Source of the DNA: Phallusia mammillata
Lineage: Eukaryota > Chordata > Ascidiacea > Phlebobranchia > Ascidiidae
DNA: 64,000 bases
Reading direction: 5' to 3'
Assembly: GCA_003260075.1 (NCBI GenBank)
Contig: QLIY01000345.1
Coordinates: forward strand, 1,812-65,811
Both the position numbers and the translations under genes were made by a program. The notes beneath the pieces are model-generated. The model had not been told where the DNA came from. It did not search any database and was given only the letters and a program-made list of their open reading frames with translations. Below are positions 12,480 to 24,080 of the stretch, piece after piece (positions within the stretch are counted from its first letter, which is position 1; each line of letters begins with the position of its first letter).

Positions 12480-13192
12480 CATAAAAGTACCTCAATTATA
12501 TTATTTAAGTGCAAATTTTTGTAATCATGCATAATTTATAAATGTCGTATTATTGCAAGTTTTGTAATTATGCTTACTTTTAGTGCAGTTTAATTGTGTC
12601 ATCTAATTGCCTGTTCCGTTTCAAAACGATTTTTGTTTATTTTCCAATTTGTCAGATGTGACTTTTACTTCATTTGCTGCACTTAAAATTTAGTTTGTGT
12701 TTCAGACTATGTGCTTTTCTACAAATAGAACGCTCATTATATTTTTTATCAACACAACCCATGTTGATCAGTTTATACTTCTTATGTAGCATGTGTTAAT
12801 ATAAATTTTATGGTGGAATGAATGGTGTGTATACAGCACTAATCATGGTTCAATATTGTATTGATGACAGTAAAAAAAAGAGCTTTGAACTGTGGTTGTT
12901 TTGTGTTCCAAACAATTTCTACCGTTGCCAAGCGAAGCGGGAATTTTTGTGATTTGTTCCAAATGTATTCGACGTTGGTAAACGTCACACGATAATAAAA
13001 TCAGATTGGGAGACATATGTGCTGCCAAAAGTTCACAAACAGTGCAATGTACGCAAACCACGCTGCGTGCATCTTTGGTGTGCACCGACATTTAATATTT
13101 ACAAATACATGGGGGGTTAAATTTCAATTGAGTAGTTTTATATTGGTTGAGCCAGTGGATGCACATAAAAACTAAATATACCCATTGGTGGG

Positions 13193-13336
13193 ATTCAATT
13201 TTTTTATCTGCCGGTTCTATCAAAAAAAGTCATATTTTTCAGCCAGTTCTGTTACAAAAAGTACATTGACAGTAACTGGTTTGCTGATCTCATAAAATTT
13301 CGAGAACCGGTGCGAACTGGATGAATCCCACCACTG
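13193..13336. repeat. hAT-type MITE with perfect 8-bp target duplication
   Basis: Tips CATTGGTGGGATTCA and TGAATCCCACCACTG are mirror images. AATATACC flanks it on both sides (13185-13192 and 13337-13344). It ends 121 bp before the BPHL copy 3 start codon, within its probable promoter. Confidence 0.9.
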
Positions 13337-13457
13337 AATATACCGTACTATTCACCCTACCTAGCACAACTTTACGCACCATCGCTTCCCGGGGAAATAA
13401 CCGAATGTAAACGGATAGGTGACTGCTAAGTGCAAACAAACCACAAACCGCTTCGAC

Positions 13458-16069
13458 ATGGCGAGTTTTATACTTCAGCAAGGCAAGGTTACGTTCTGTA
13501 GGTTGGTAAATTCAACTGCTGTAACTGCGTGAGTATTTCCAAAAGAGTTTTTATCTGGTAAAATAAAATAAAAAAATCATATTGTTCGGTATTTTTTGTA
13601 ATTACAGGCGTAAGATGACGGTTGGATCCAAAACACTAGCTAATGGAGTGAACATTTACTATGAAAAAGTGGGTCAAGGAAATCACCCTATCTTACTAAT
13701 ACCTGGTGCTTTGGGTAGGCTAAACTTAGAATATGCATTCGTTAAAAGGCAAACTCGTTAGGTTGGACAAGTACATTCAACTTTACTGTTTATTTTCTTA
13801 ACATGTATACCTTATACAGGTTGTTAAAAGAGCTGTTTTGTAGTAGCAATAGGGAAGATTACCAATATTTAGTTGTAAAAGAAAGTAGTACAGGCAGTTT
13901 CATTATTTTTTTAAATCATAGGTTGTTATCTAGTTTAAAACTGACATTACATCTTGTGATGTGCTGTTTTATTGCAGGAAGCACTGAGACAGACTTTCAA
14001 CCCCAACTGAAAAATCTAAACCGAAAAGAATTTACTGTGGTTTGTTTCGATCCAAGAGGTAATGGAAAATCCCGACCTCCAGAACGTGATTTTCCTCCCG
14101 ACTTTCTCTACAGGGATGCAAATGATGGAGCTGCTTTAATGGAGGTCTAAATTGTGGTACCTTTACCTTTTTATTACAAATCATGTTAATCTTTAGTGAT
14201 TAGTCAGTTTTAGGTTGACTCAAAAACCGAAAGGTTTATCGATACCTCCTTACCATCACTTTTCTTTTCAATTTGATATTTGCGTTTGATGTCTCCTTAC
14301 CATTATAAACGATTAATGGATTGATTGATTGATGGAGTTTTAATATTTGTATAAGTTTTCTTCTATAATTATTGGACATACAACTTGTCTTCGGTCGTTT
14401 TTGCTTTTTAACAACCAAAGAACTATCTATCATTGTTACCTGCTATTTGTACAAGCCAAATGCGATTATTTTTTATCGTGAGAACATTGTATAACGACCT
14501 TAGAAGCACAAACTAAATTTATTATTTTGTGTAAGCTTTTTGTGTGGCAATATTCAATGTGTGTGTTTGATCAGGAATTTATAATTTAATTACTGGATCC
14601 AGACGATTTAAATCCTAAACTGTCAGAATCAAAAAGTTTTTTTGAAATTAATAGGGGGGGGGGCTGCCATCATTTTTTATCATGAGAACATTGTATACTG
14701 ACCTTAGAAGCACAATCTAAATTTATTTATTATTTTGTGTAAGCTTTTTGTGTGGCCATAATTAATGTGTGTGTTTGATCAGGAATTAATAATTTAATTA
14801 CTGGATCCAGACGATTTAAATCCTAAACTATCAAAATCAAAAAGTTTTTTGAAATTAATAAGTAGGATTCAGTTTTCTTTACTGTGTTTGGTGCACGTTT
14901 TAAGTGCATTAGATGGAATCCTTCAACGTAAGTTTTACTTAAGTTTAGTTTATTAGTTTTTTGGTAGCTTACTCTATTCTATCTGGTTTGGACAAACCCT
15001 AGCAGGAACAAATATATTTGAGTCTATGTTTGGCAGTTTGTGTCATATTTAAAATGTACCATTAATTTATTGGTCCTAACAACTCACCACTCGAGTGTTT
15101 CTGTCCAAATCTGGACCGTTTTGTTTTTGCTGAAGAGATATACTAATAAGTTGTTATACAGATTTTGGGGTTTAAGCAATATTCTGTTGTTGGTTGGAGT
15201 GACGGGGGAAATTCAGCATGTATTCTTGCAGCAAATTGCCCAGAAAGAGTGAACAAATTGGTTGTGTGGGGAAGTAATGCATATTTCTCAAAAGAAGAAC
15301 TTAATTTGTACAAAGGTAAAATAAGAACATTTTTGTGTGGTAAATTGCTGGCCTGTTAAATATATTTAATACTAGTTAGTTAAATATAATTTTCAGGTAT
15401 AAGGGACTTGGAAAAATGGAGCACAAAAATGAAACAACCAATGGTAGATATGTACGGGGGAAAGCTATTTGAAAAAATGTGGCATGGATGGGTAGATGCT
15501 TTTGACAGAATGGCAAAAAAAATGTGATGAGGATGGTAACACAGATCTATACAAATCTGTAAGTCATGCATAGAAAAATCTGATTGATTGAGTTTAATTA
15601 AATTAACAAAAAAATGTTCTGTGCAGGAATTGCCTAAAATCACTTGCCAAACACTCATTGTGCATGGAATGAAGGATGCTCTAGTTCCAAAGTTTCAACC
15701 TGAATTTCTACATAAAAACATCAAAAATTCCAGGTAATTATTTAGTGATACAAGACAACCTATTAGAGGCTATTTGATTAAATAGGCCAATAATTAATTG
15801 TTTGTAAAAAAAAATTGTTGCTGTTAAAAATATAGCAACATTTTTAGCTTTAAGGGGGGGGGGAAATAAATAGGCCAATAATTAATTGTTTGTAAAAAAA
15901 AAAAATTGTTGCTGTTAAAAATATAGCAACATTTTTAGCTTTAAGTCATTCAAAAAAATTCTCTTATAGACTAATATGCTGGGAAGATGGCAAGCATAAC
16001 CTTCATTTGAGGTATGCAGAAAGGTTCAATGCACTTGTGGAACAATTTTTAACTTCATCAAAACTGTAA
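13458..16069 (+). CDS. BPHL: BPHL-like serine hydrolase, tandem copy 3, mitochondrial-type leader, one frameshift
   Basis: Seven exons: 13458-13528, 13608-13714, 13978-14144, 15162-15315, 15397-15558, 15627-15733, 15970-16069. The first exon encodes MASFILQQGKVTFCRLVNST, a basic, Ser/Thr-rich leader with no acidic residues, typical of mitochondrial targeting, and joins in phase to exon 2. Without the frame error the product would be 288 aa, close to human BPHL (291, recalled). Triad Ser128 (GWSDGGN), Asp237, His265 (DGKHNLHL). Exon 5 is 162 nt where copy 2 has 161: an A8 run at 15515-15522 holds one A too many, giving an immediate TGA. Either a homopolymer sequencing error or a recent inactivating allele; the rest of the gene shows no decay. 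A hAT-type element ends 121 bp upstream of the ATG. Introns 3 and 6 contain G10 runs with duplicated flanks. Confidence 0.9.
14463..14862. repeat. About 190-bp direct duplication around G10 (BPHL-3 intron 3)
   Basis: 14463-14653 recurs at about 14671-14862 with scattered substitutions. G10 is 14654-14663. Shared content includes TGTGTAAGCTTTTTGTGTGG and TTACTGGATCCAGACG. Confidence 0.88.
15780..15944. repeat. About 75-bp direct duplication around G10 (BPHL-3 intron 6)
   Basis: AATAGGCCAATAATTAATTG starts both copies, at 15780 and 15869. G10 is 15854-15863. The copies differ in the length of an A run. Confidence 0.88.
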
Positions 16070-16989
16070 CCACTACAATCATTCTCACAATGTTTTTTGT
16101 AATACTCTAATAGCATTTGTTTGGTGCTGACCAATATTTTCACTCCACTAAAACCAAATGCAACTTAAATGGTTATTGTTTAAACGCCATTGTGGATACC
16201 TGCTTTTTTCTCACCAGTTTTGGTGTCTACGATTTTTGGTGCATCGTCTGTCTCGTATAATGTCCGAACTGCAAATTCTGTAGTGTAGGCTAATACATGT
16301 ACGTTAAACTTAATTAAATCGTGTGCAACATTATGGTACATTTAACTTCCTTGCAATACAGTTTATCAAAAAATGTTGTATCTTGTTTTCTGGTATTTGG
16401 AATAAGTGGTATAATTGCTCATTATTATGATAACGGTTAACATTTTAACAAACTACGGTTTGTTGCAAACATTTTTCGTTGAATTGCACTGCTATCATTT
16501 TGCTTGTCAAAACCAAGTTCCCAAGAACCGTTAACTGCAAAGAAGAAATCAATTTGTCACTCTAGGCCCCCTGAAGCAACAGTAGTCCACAAAAACTTAA
16601 AGAACTAACAAGGGCAGACCTTTGTCTAAAGTCGAAGTTTAAAAAGAAATTTTTTGAAGGGAGTCGATAGTTATTGGGTTACTAAAATGAGCCGCCTGGG
16701 AAAAAGGTTGAAAAGCACAGATCCAAAGCATAAAATAACAGTTAAATTGAAATATTTTGTGGTCTGCTTGGAAATCTTGAAAGACGCAATGTTGTGCCGC
16801 GGCACACTTGCGAATCGCTAGAGATTCTACACCGGTCGGTTACTGCATCGACTTACCAAACGAATTTATTAAACGAAATCTCATGTTGCCGTGTCAGTTG
16901 ACACATCAACGAAAAATCCCACTGGCCAAGATAATTATCTTGCAACAAAAAAATATTTTTTCACTGGTGTCTGTAATGTTTTAACTGAT

Positions 16990-17070
16990 GGGGGGGGGGT
17001 AACTTAAATGGTTATTGTTTAACGCCATTGTGGATACCTGCTTTTTTTCTCACCAGTTGTGGTGTCTANT
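16990..17070. other. G10 run, repeat fragment and ambiguous base
   Basis: G10 (16990-16999) is followed by 70 nt (17000-17069) that duplicates about 16159-16230 and stops at an N at 17070. This is the last G run; all later runs are C. It marks a likely join of two pieces in opposite orientation. Confidence 0.75.
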
Positions 17071-17234
17071 ACTCATTTTTGTGCCAAATTTTTCAGACCG
17101 CTTAATAACTTAGTTATGTACCCTTTCTAATAATTTCAGTCCCTTTCTACTGTTTTTCCATTACTGCAATATTCAAATCAACATTAGGTAGGTGGAGCCC
17201 ATTGCTTTTGTCCTAAACCCCCCCCCCCCCAAAG

Positions 17235-17582
17235 CAGGGGTTCTTAACCAGGGGTACGTGTACCCCTTGGGGGTACGAGCACCAAAGCAGGGGGTACGAC
17301 ATGCAGTGTAAAATTATACGCTATTTATGCATATTTTTGAAGAATGCGTAGCAAGTTACTTTGACTGATTTGAATCGACTGATTGTTGGTGTGCTGTAAA
17401 TATTGTTGAACTTACAAGCCTGTTTTAATGCATGCATTCAACACGATAGTTATAAATACACTGAGTTTAATTCCTATTATTACAATTTGATTTACTTCCC
17501 TCGGCCATTGTTGACAGGGGGTACGAGAAAATTTTTATGAAAGCTCAAAGGGTACGAGCGCTAAAAAGGTTAAGAAACACTG
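17235..17582. repeat. hAT-type MITE next to C13
   Basis: Tips CAGGGGTTCTTAACC and GGTTAAGAAACACTG; inside, GGGGGTACGAG occurs near both ends. The right flank CCCTAAAG resembles the left flank CCCCAAAG, which is altered by the C13 run (17218-17230). Confidence 0.8.
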
Positions 17583-18686
17583 CCCTAAAGCCACATCGAA
17601 GTGTGCAAGATAAGCACATTCGATACAGATATTTTTTTTCTTTTTAGTTATGTTGTATGGATATTCACCAGTAATGTAGCATAAAACATCTTGTTATTTC
17701 ATGCAACACCTTATAGATGACTTAGCCACTATTAATTCTAGTTTTACCACCTTGCTTTACTAGTCTGAAAATCACTCCATAAAACACGTTTAAAGTTACC
17801 GTTAGCCTGCACCAATCATTCTTAGACAGAGCATAAGCATAGAACGCATATTCATGCTATGAAACTGACTGCACTGTACGAAATTGATGTGTATAATGTA
17901 ACAAAACTTTAACAAACACATAAAAGCTTGATTTCAAAGTCATTGAATCAATATAGTCATAAATTTTAATTTTATAAACTCAAAAAGTTGACCTGATTAA
18001 AGAAAACCGTAATGATTTTTGAAATCAGCACCCCAAAATTAGTCAATATCAGTTTTAACATTAAAGACACCAAAAATTGTGTTGGCCAGTGTAATTTGTA
18101 GCGCTGTAAGTATTTGACAGGAAAATCAGTTTCTGTTTTTACAGCATAGTCCTGTTGCTTTGCAGTGTTTTCCCATACCCTTGCAACTATGTTGGTCCCA
18201 TGCACAGAGATAACACATAATTTTAAATGACAAGACGTTTTGTTATGGCGCATAGTGTTACTAAGCGCTAGAGGAAAGGAGTGTGGGAATGGGGAAATTA
18301 ATGCACACATGCGGATGTCCGTATGTTGTTGTCGATTTCCGTGTGTACAGTTTAGTCAAAAACAACTGATACCACGCTGGTTCGTTAGATTTAACGACGA
18401 CAAAACGAAAAGAAAAAGGACATTTTGTCCCGTTGCCGCTACTAAAACGGACGAAAATGGGCAATAAACATAGAACGCAAAGCGCACATGCTGCTCGACT
18501 GCGGAAGCGAAGTAAGTCGGCGTATAGGATCACGTGACTGCTGTTGTGTTGATTCAGGCATTGTGCGTTGTGGTGAGTCAAGTGCGGTCACAAATCCTTT
18601 CAACCACTCTCAGTCTGTTGGATGGTTGCATCAATCGTGGTGTTTTTGTAAGATCAAATACAGAGTGAATAGAGTGAAATAGAGTT

Positions 18687-21600
18687 ATGGATAGCGAAGC
18701 AAAAGCAGGTGTGCTTTATTCTAGTTCAGAAGTTGTTTGTCAACCTGCAACTAAACTGTACACAAGAAGATGGTTCATATTAGCTTTGTTCTGCTTATAC
18801 TCTGGCACCAATGCATTTCAATGGATTCAGTATAGCATCATTAGCAACATTATTACACGGTAGGTGCTTAGAGTCGCCCCATAAATTCTCAACATGTGAC
18901 ACCTACAGATAGTGTGAAAGGGCTCATTACTCAGGCATTGAAACGAACTGGTGCACGACGGCGCACGTTGATAGCGAAATACAGAATGCCGCTAGCGAAC
19001 CGGTGATAACATCCAAAGTAAAACAGCTGTATTGTGCTGCATACAATATACCCCACTAACATATACATGGAGACAAGTAGGCCTGGCTTTAATATTTATT
19101 TTAATGAAATCTCGTTTTGTTTGCATTTTGCGTAAACCCACGTGAACTTAAATACAACATACTTGTAACCAGTTAACGTTTACAGCACGAGCAATACTCA
19201 ACCAGCAGTCAAGTCTCAATAATAACCCCTTTGTTGTGTAGTTTCTATGGAGTGGAAATTACAACGACCGATTGGCTGTCTATGGTTTACATGCTCGTTT
19301 ATATTCCACTGATTTTCCCAGCCACGTGGTTGCTGGACACAAGAGGTTTTCGTGTTGTTGCCATACTGGGTTCTTCGCTTAACGCGCTTGGTGCATTGAT
19401 TAAAATCGCTTCTGCCGAGCCGCACCTATTTGCAGTCACCATGCTGGGACAAACTGTTTGCTCGATTGCACAGGTTTTTCACTTTTGTGCCATTGTTTAC
19501 TTAACTGTGATGTTTGCATGTTGCCAACTTTAACCCTACGAAGCACGTTATGGTTTTGAACAACATGTTTTCAACACACAACATAATATTTTACCGAACC
19601 ATTAGTGCAATAAATTGATTTATGTCGGTGTATATATAGTAGTGTAATAACATAATTTATTACTTTGTTTCCTTAGGTGTTTATTCTTGGTATGCCGTCA
19701 AAAGTTGCAGCAACCTGGTTTGGACCGAAAGAGGTTTCCACAGCTTGTGCCATTGCAGTGTTCGGAAATCAGGTAAGGACCTAAAATGTACACCAGTGCA
19801 GAACCTCCTAAAATTGTTGCTATTTATGCAGCTTGGAGTCGCAATAGGATTTTTGTTGCCACCACAAATTGTTCCAGACGTGGATGATTTAGAAGTTGTC
19901 GCCGTCAATCTCAGATACATGTTTATCGGGACAGCAGCTGTGACTACTGTACTGGCTATTCTGGTGATTATTTGTAAGTATGTTGTTTGTGAACAGGTGT
20001 GCTTATCATTGCTTCAATGAGTCACTATGTAAAACGACATTAACGCCGTTGCAGTACTTTAATAAGTCAAAAGCTCGCATATTTAACCATATGTATCAAA
20101 GGCGTCGTTTTATTTAAACACTTACTGATGTTTGTACACGTAGGCCTACGTTTTTGAGGTTAAAGACAACTGACTCATTTGCTACAGTAGACCCAAAAAA
20201 CATTTTAGGAACTATTTTAAAAAACTGCACTCCTTCGCATGCTTGATAGATAATGGGAAATCAGGACAAGATTCAAATAATTGTTGCGAGTTAAATGTTC
20301 AACTAACTGTTTAATCATACTGATATTTCAATACAGTTTTTAAGAAGCAACCTCCCATCGCCCCCAGCTTGGCGCAAGCAAATTTTCTTACAAGACAAGA
20401 CGCTAAAGAAGAGTCTTACCTGCAATCTATAAAGAAACTAGTGTTTCGCGTACCTTCATTTTTACTTATCATCACATACGGTAAGATTGTTAACGTTTAG
20501 ATCAGTGGTTCTCAACCTTTTTTCTTTCGTGGCCCATTTTCATTGCTCAAAAATTCTGTGGCCCAGTAAATTTTTGTAAAAGAAAAAAACAACTATAAAA
20601 CAGATTCAGAAAAAAAGCAGAACATATTTCAAACAGATTATAAGTTCAAAATAACTTAATGCGAAAAAAAATCACAAAATAGCAGTTTCCCTTTTTTAAT
20701 CAAGCACTTTCAGTTATGACCGAGTAATTGGACAATGGATATGCTGCTATCTGGCTTTATTGTAATCCCAAAGTAGTTTATTACATCATAAACATAGAAA
20801 CTACCCCCCCCCCCGTGGCCCATTTTCATTGCTCAAAAATTCTGTGGCCCAGTAAATTTTTGTAAAAGAAAAAAACAACTATAAAACAGATTCAGAAAAA
20901 AAGCAGAACATATTTCAAACAGATTATAAGTTCAAAATAACTTAATGCGAAAAAAAATCACAAAATAGCAGTTTCCCTTTTTTAATCAAGCACTTTCAGT
21001 TATGACCGAGTAATTGGACAATGGATATGCTGCTATCTGGCTTTATTGTAATCCCAAAGTAGTTTATTACATCATAAACATAGAAACTAAAAGTGTTGCA
21101 GAAACTCAAAGTAACTTTATACCGTAAATAGTTAAATTCAAATTAATTTACATCCCTTCTCAATTTCTCAAATGTGTAGGGACACAAATGAAATTAAATT
21201 CCTAAAAACAGCTTTCTATTTGATTGGTCTGTGGCCCAATCTAAATGCTTCTATGGCCCACTGGTTGAGAACCGCTGGTTTAGATTCAATGCTCACTTTC
21301 AGCAAAGCAAATTGTTTTGTTACAAATTATAGAAGTGCAGAATTGGCATGATGAAAACCTCGTACTAAATACCACCGTTTTGCAATGTGTGTTTATTTTT
21401 GTAGGGATTAACACAGGATCGTTTTACGCCATTTCAACGTTACTCAACCAGGAGATACTTGATTCTTATCCGGTAAGCGTTTAAGGATACTAAAAAATAG
21501 AAACATTACATTTTCGCGATGTTGTAAGCAGGCTGGGATAAAACGTTTTGTCCATTAATTGTGGCAAAAACAAATGCAAATTAAGAAAAACAGATATTTA

Positions 21601-24080
21601 GTAGTTTTGCGTCGTTACAGCTTGCATGTCAGCACTTAAAAGTGCTTACGCATGGCTAAGCGCCCTTGAAAACCCACCGCGGTCGCGACATTTAAGAGAA
21701 CTGTTTGCGATGTGGTACGAGGTACATAGAATTGCAAACACAGAAACATCACCTCACACAAAACACAGCTCCACAGAAAGCACAACGTCGAAATGTGCGA
21801 ACCGGGTGTATGCAAACAATGCCATGCAAACATTTACAATATTTATTCACAGGACAAAATAGTGGATGCAGGTCAGATTGGACTCTCCATGGTTGTGGTG
21901 GGAGTGGTTGGTTCCATCGTGTGGGGAATATGGCTTGATCGAACGAGGACTTACAAGTAAGTACGCATTTCTGTAACATCCAACAAGTAGGGCAAGTATT
22001 TTTGTGCATCTGATATCTTGAATCAGACAAGTGTAACTGGCAAGTGCACGATCGCATGTTACATCATGTTAACAAACACCACAAGTATGCCGACAAAGAA
22101 TTGGCAGCCACAAACTTGATTGCGCTCTTTAGAAAAACCTTGTTTAATAGACTGGCCCTGGTCCGTTGCTACTCATCACGATACAAGGCTTTCTCAAATA
22201 TCTGTAACCCATTTCACCGACATTTGTTTATTCGGTCCTGTAGTTTAAACATGGCCCCCTTACTTGAATGTGTTTCATGAGATTTTTTCTAATCAACTAT
22301 TTTACACGTTTTCACATAAATGATCGAACTCTATTAATACTGTTACCAATTTGAGCACACACGTGTGTGAAGACCCATTTGTTTCTGATTACAGAAGCAA
22401 TTATATTGTTAAATGTTTTAACAATGTCTTAAACCGAATGGTAATTTGACAACTGCGCTATTGTCAATTTCGCGGAAACAACAGCTCTATCGAATTGCTT
22501 CAAAAGTGATAGGCTATGTTAAATTTTATTTGCATTAGTGTATAATGTTGTTCATTAATTTTGTTTATTTATGTAAATGTAAAAGTTTAATTGTCCGTGT
22601 TTTGCTTTTTAACTTTTTTTCTTTATAAAGCTTTACAAAGCGGTAAACATCAAGTTAGGTGGAAAAGCACTGAAGTCAGCAGTTTCTCGTTAGAAATATA
22701 TTGTAAAGACGTTTTTTTTAGAAAAACCACTGTTGCTGTCTACATCCTAACCCTCATATCTATGGGTCTCTACACCGCAACACTCAATCTTGGCCAATTG
22801 TGGATTGTCTATGTCAGCAGTAGTCTTCTGGGGTAAGCTGTTACTATTTCTATTAATTCCTTTATGTTCACCATTTATTTTTTGTTTGCAGCTTTACCAT
22901 GACTGGATATTTGCCGATTGGATTCGAGTTTGCCGCTGAAATTACTTACCCAATTTCTGAAGGCAGTTCGTCTGGATTACTAAATGCATCAGCACAGGTA
23001 CAGACAACTTTATGGTACAAAAGGGTCAACGATTTTAGAGGCCTTTACACATTTCCGTAAAACTTTATATGTGAGTTGAGTTGAAATGAGTTTACTTCGC
23101 CTGGTGTAAGAGAACATACCGGCACAATATTACATAAACGATCATCAAGCCAGAAATAGCAGCGCGATGTTAAAACGTTATGGAGCCAAAAAGTTTAGAG
23201 CACAATTTGGTGGATTAAGGGTGAATCTAACAAAATTGTAAAACTGCAGTAGATATCTACTACTTGAAAGGTACAGTAGATACCTTGCGGCAGTTTGCGA
23301 AGTTGTTACTTCGATAAAAACCTTATATTTTCATAACTGTTGTTTTACAGCTGTACAATGTTGGCAGAATTTAGGGACCAACTTTTTGAATTGGTTAACT
23401 TCCATGTCACTTTTTCGTTCATGTAAAACTGATTGTGTTGTAAAAACCCTCAAACTATCACAAACCCTGTTGGTCCAGTAAGCACATAGAAAGTCGTCGA
23501 TATAACTTTACTATGAAAATAAAGGCAGTACCACAGAAACATTCCAACGACCGAATTGAAGTAAATTTACTCAACTATCCCTGATACTAACCAAAATTAT
23601 CTCTGATAATGATTTTTTTAGACCTTTGGTATAGTTTTCACACTGTGCATGGGACAACTGATCCCTGCCGTATCAGTGCTTGGTGCCAACATTTTTCTCT
23701 GTGGTGCTCTCTTGATCGGTGCCATAGTTACAGGTAAGATGTTGTGTAACTGTTGAGTAAAACGGTTCGATGTTTTATTGACATTACACCACCAGCCCGT
23801 CATGTACCTGGAAATGTTTTTACATCGTAAGTCATAAAACTTACATTTTTAAACATATTGGTTTTATTGCATCAAACAGAAGTAAAAAATAAAAATAAAC
23901 TAACAATATGCATAACTGTATTTCGGCGCGATACAGTATTGAATTGCTATGTTTATTTATTGCTAATAAATTTTTTTGATTCTAACAGTTACAATATCAG
24001 AGGATTTACGAAGGCAACGGGAGAATCAACGTCTTTTTGATAAAATTAAGACCGAAATTGTGGGGAATCCGTCAACTTGA
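18687..24080 (+). CDS. FLVCR: FLVCR1/2-type MFS transporter
   Basis: Major facilitator superfamily transporter of the FLVCR (SLC49) group. Human FLVCR1 and FLVCR2 are plasma-membrane or mitochondrial carriers described for heme and, more recently, choline and ethanolamine. Eleven exons: 18687-18859, 19242-19473, 19677-19772, 19832-19973, 20337-20480, 21405-21472, 21853-21956, 22722-22832, 22892-22997, 23622-23733, 23989-24080. Total 1,380 nt, 459 aa, every junction in phase. Family blocks: [109 protein letters not shown]. About 12 hydrophobic segments, a cytoplasmic loop after segment 6 (exon 5), short N- and C-termini. It is shorter than human FLVCR1 (555 aa) mainly at the ends. The sequence does not say whether it is the FLVCR1 or FLVCR2 ortholog; it may be the pre-duplication single gene. 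Confidence 0.95.
20503..21277. repeat. hAT-type element in FLVCR intron 5, perfect 8-bp target duplication
   Basis: Left tip CAGTGGTTCTCAACC, right tip GGTTGAGAACCGCTG, and GTTTAGAT on both sides (20495-20502, 21278-21285). No ORF. It contains an internal 275-bp direct duplication (20529-20803 and 20815-21089) around a C11 run at 20804-20814; without it the element would be about 490 bp. A second member of the family is at 56732-57449. Confidence 0.9.

Larger units (their letters stand above)
10300..13457. other. Intergenic region between BPHL copies 2 and 3, repeat-rich
   Basis: Contains several partial or full hAT-type elements, four short G runs and one longer one (separate entries). No coding sequence recognised. 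Short motifs such as GCAACTTTT recur at 12.06-12.22 kb. Confidence 0.55.
16070..18686. other. Intergenic region between BPHL copy 3 and FLVCR
   Basis: Contains G10 at 16990-16999, the ambiguous base at 17070, C13 at 17218-17230 and a hAT-type element. 17000-17069 repeats 16159-16230. A GC-richer stretch at 18240-18680 before FLVCR probably holds its promoter; no specific element identified. Confidence 0.5.

Noticed and set aside
13803-14150. 115-codon frame including BPHL copy 3 exon 3
   Set aside because: The upstream part is intron; the exon is 13978-14144.
18240-18581. Overlapping frames upstream of FLVCR on both strands
   Set aside because: They lie in the probable promoter or 5' UTR, are not recognised, and do not join to the first coding exon.
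3955-21089. Tandem duplications as CRISPR-like or satellite arrays
   Set aside because: Each is a two-copy repeat around a homopolymer with unrelated sequence from site to site; there is no array.
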